Below, in pieces: positions 24,682 through 25,841 of a DNA stretch of 25,841 bases. Numbering within the stretch: position 1 is the stretch's first letter; every line of letters starts with the position of its first letter. Below the pieces are notes generated by a model. The model did no database searches and was not told where the DNA came from. It saw only the letters and a program-made list of their open reading frames with translations. Source of the DNA: a bacterium (GTDB taxonomy: Bacteria > Chloroflexota > Dormibacteria > UBA8260 > Bog-877); NCBI GenBank assembly GCA_021802115.1, contig JAKABA010000041.1, positions 1 to 25,841 of the forward strand. The letters run 5' to 3'. Both the position numbers and the translations under genes were made by a program.

Positions 24682-24744
24682 GGGACACTCGTAGTGAAGC
24701 TGCCCACAAGCCCAGCCCGACCGGGAGCAGCCTCTCATCGGGGT
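24682..24744 (+). repeat. Dispersed repeat, copy B
   Basis: The second copy of the sequence at 18702-18777, starting 16 bp after the stop of the decayed PH-like gene. It shares AGTGAAGCTGCC, CAGCCCG and GCAGCCTCTC. It lacks about ten bases present in copy A. Confidence 0.5.
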
Positions 24745-24855
24745 GCGCCGGGCGCCAGCCCTTCTGCGCACATGTGTCATACTGGAGGAGATTCAGGCTG
24801 ACGACAAAGCCCTCGGGCTGCCGGGCAACCGGCTAGTCAGCCGACCTTCTGGCAG

Positions 24856-25527
24856 TTAATAGTACAGTTGTGCGCTTCGGCTGAACATGTCGAACTCCGA
24901 GCGAATGTGCTGGCTGACGAGCCGATGTGAACGATCGTCGGCAGCTCCCTGCCATTTGTGCTCCCACTTCCGCTGGATCGCCCAGGAACAGTAGTCCGCA
25001 AGCCATAGGCAAGGGTCTGTCCGGGCCATCCAGAAGGCGCACCTTGCATCTCGCCCAGGGGCAACTTGTCGGACGACGTCGCGCACCGCGTCTCCAAAGG
25101 ACTGTTGCTTACTCTTGCGCTCCCCAATGGTGGCCGCCAGCACCAGCAGCCGAGTCCCTGGGGGTGCGATGGATGGGATCAGGTGGCGTAGGTGGTAATA
25201 CCACGCCAACTGGTAGAAGTACAGGGAGCGCCGGGCGATATGGGGCTGAACCTTTCGCTTCTCAAAGACCGTGGCGTCAACTCGGAATACAAGACCTTGT
25301 AGGGTGGCATAGACCTTATCGCGAACGGCTTGCTGTTCCTCGCTCGCCCGGAATTCCGGGTGGGTTGCCACCCCTTCCCACGCCAGCATCCGGCGGAGGC
25401 TCAGGAGCGCGTCGCCGATTGACCAGTCCGACACCGTGACCGTCGTCAGAATCCAGTAGCGACTTCGATCCTTGGGGCTGAACACCAAGGTGCCGGCCTC
25501 GTCAGCAAACACGTGGACATCGGTCAT
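24856..25527 (-). CDS. DUF3800 family protein
   Basis: A 223-residue protein from the ATG at 25527. The N-terminus MTDVHVFADEAGTLVF has the DEAG signature (Asp9, Glu10, Gly12) of DUF3800. A conserved-type RYWILTTVTV strand, a RVDATVFEKRK segment and a C-terminal LWLADYCSWAIQRKWE helix follow. The family is thought to have an RNase H-like fold and often lies in mobile or defence-rich DNA, but its activity is not generally known. An upstream start at 25590 would add 21 residues that are not family-like. It is divergent from the plus-strand gene at 25606. Confidence 0.82.
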   Translation of the reverse strand: MTDVHVFADEAGTLVFSPKDRSRYWILTTVTVSDWSIGDALLSLRRMLAWEGVATHPEFRASEEQQAVRDKVYATLQGLVFRVDATVFEKRKVQPHIARRSLYFYQLAWYYHLRHLIPSIAPPGTRLLVLAATIGERKSKQQSFGDAVRDVVRQVAPGRDARCAFWMARTDPCLWLADYCSWAIQRKWEHKWQGAADDRSHRLVSQHIRSEFDMFSRSAQLYY

Positions 25528-25605
25528 GCACCTAGCATTGTGAGGTCCGCCCCCGCGCAGGGTCTGCCGTACCGTCCCTGACGGTGCCATGCCATACTGC
25601 TACGT

Positions 25606-25841
25606 ATGGCGGCAGACGCTGCGGGGCAGCCGGTGTGGGTGGTACCCAGTCCGCGTGCAGCCAAGGTTCCGGTGTGGCCGGATCGGTGGGTCCCCAGCCG
25701 GTTCCGGGCGGTGATGGACGTGCCCGGCCAGCCCTACCGGGCGGCGCTCGACGTGCGGGTGACGGAGCGTGGAGCCGAGGTGATGGAGTTGGGGCTTGGG
25801 GTCCGGGACTGGGGCGGCCAAGGCGGGATCGGCACCGAGGG
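25606..25841 (+). CDS. Partial unknown gene running off the right edge
   Basis: An open frame of at least 78 codons from the ATG at 25606 to the window end, with strong high-GC codon bias. It begins MAADAAGQPVWVVPSP and includes WPDRWVPSRFRAVMDVPGQP and LDVRVTERGAEVMELGLGV. CATACT (25592-25597) nine bases before the ATG could be a -10 box, with no ribosome binding site between. No family can be named from the N-terminus. Its promoter region is shared with the divergent DUF3800 gene. Confidence 0.6.
   Translation, partial: MAADAAGQPVWVVPSPRAAKVPVWPDRWVPSRFRAVMDVPGQPYRAALDVRVTERGAEVMELGLGVRDWGGQGGIGTE

Overview
The window is high-GC DNA with strong G/C at third codon positions, GTG and TTG starts, apparently leaderless promoters and chains of ATGA overlaps. 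This suggests a high-GC actinobacterium. The large surface protein (TIG domains plus a triplicated actinobacterial-type beta module) would fit an Acidimicrobiia-like lineage, but that is inference. All calls were made by eye; no database search was run.

Region 1 (1-7146) is the left end of an integrated mobile element. A 3' half of a tRNA gene (82-131, minus strand) lies beside a complete tyrosine integrase, the usual look of an att junction. It is followed by a small excisionase-like HTH protein and a tightly coupled rightward operon: a RecA-fold (AAA_25/RepA-like) ATPase, several unknown phage-type proteins (one with a possible C2H2 zinc finger, one coiled coil), a RusA-type Holliday junction resolvase, and two small proteins. 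The rusA gene is destroyed: about 0.75 kb carrying a P-loop kinase gene on the opposite strand sits inside it, and the downstream part has frameshifts and a stop. A cluster of five related sites in the 3' part of the ATPase gene looks like an origin or other cis-acting element.

Region 2 (7147-8514) carries a small serine recombinase with its own promoter and inverted repeat, and a PH-like gene with an early in-frame TAG. A decayed relative of the PH-like gene, in the same orientation, lies at about 24.47-24.67 kb, so the two copies bracket about 16 kb.

Region 3 (8515-17207) is a type I-G (formerly I-U) CRISPR-Cas locus: cas3 with a C-terminal HD domain, csx17 (cas8), csb1 (cas7), csb2 (cas5/cas6) and an array of 10 repeats and 9 spacers. 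No cas1, cas2 or cas4 is present here. The first repeat has a private mutation in its hairpin stem, consistent with no acquisition since it arose. The effector and processing genes look intact, so interference is plausible.

Region 4 (17208-25841) is less dense and mostly minus strand: two small unknown proteins (one membrane), a large secreted surface protein of about 1,096 residues, an unknown membrane protein, a DUF3800 protein, and the start of a plus-strand gene that runs off the window. A dispersed repeat of about 65-75 bp occurs at 18.7 and 24.7 kb. The element's right end was not found.
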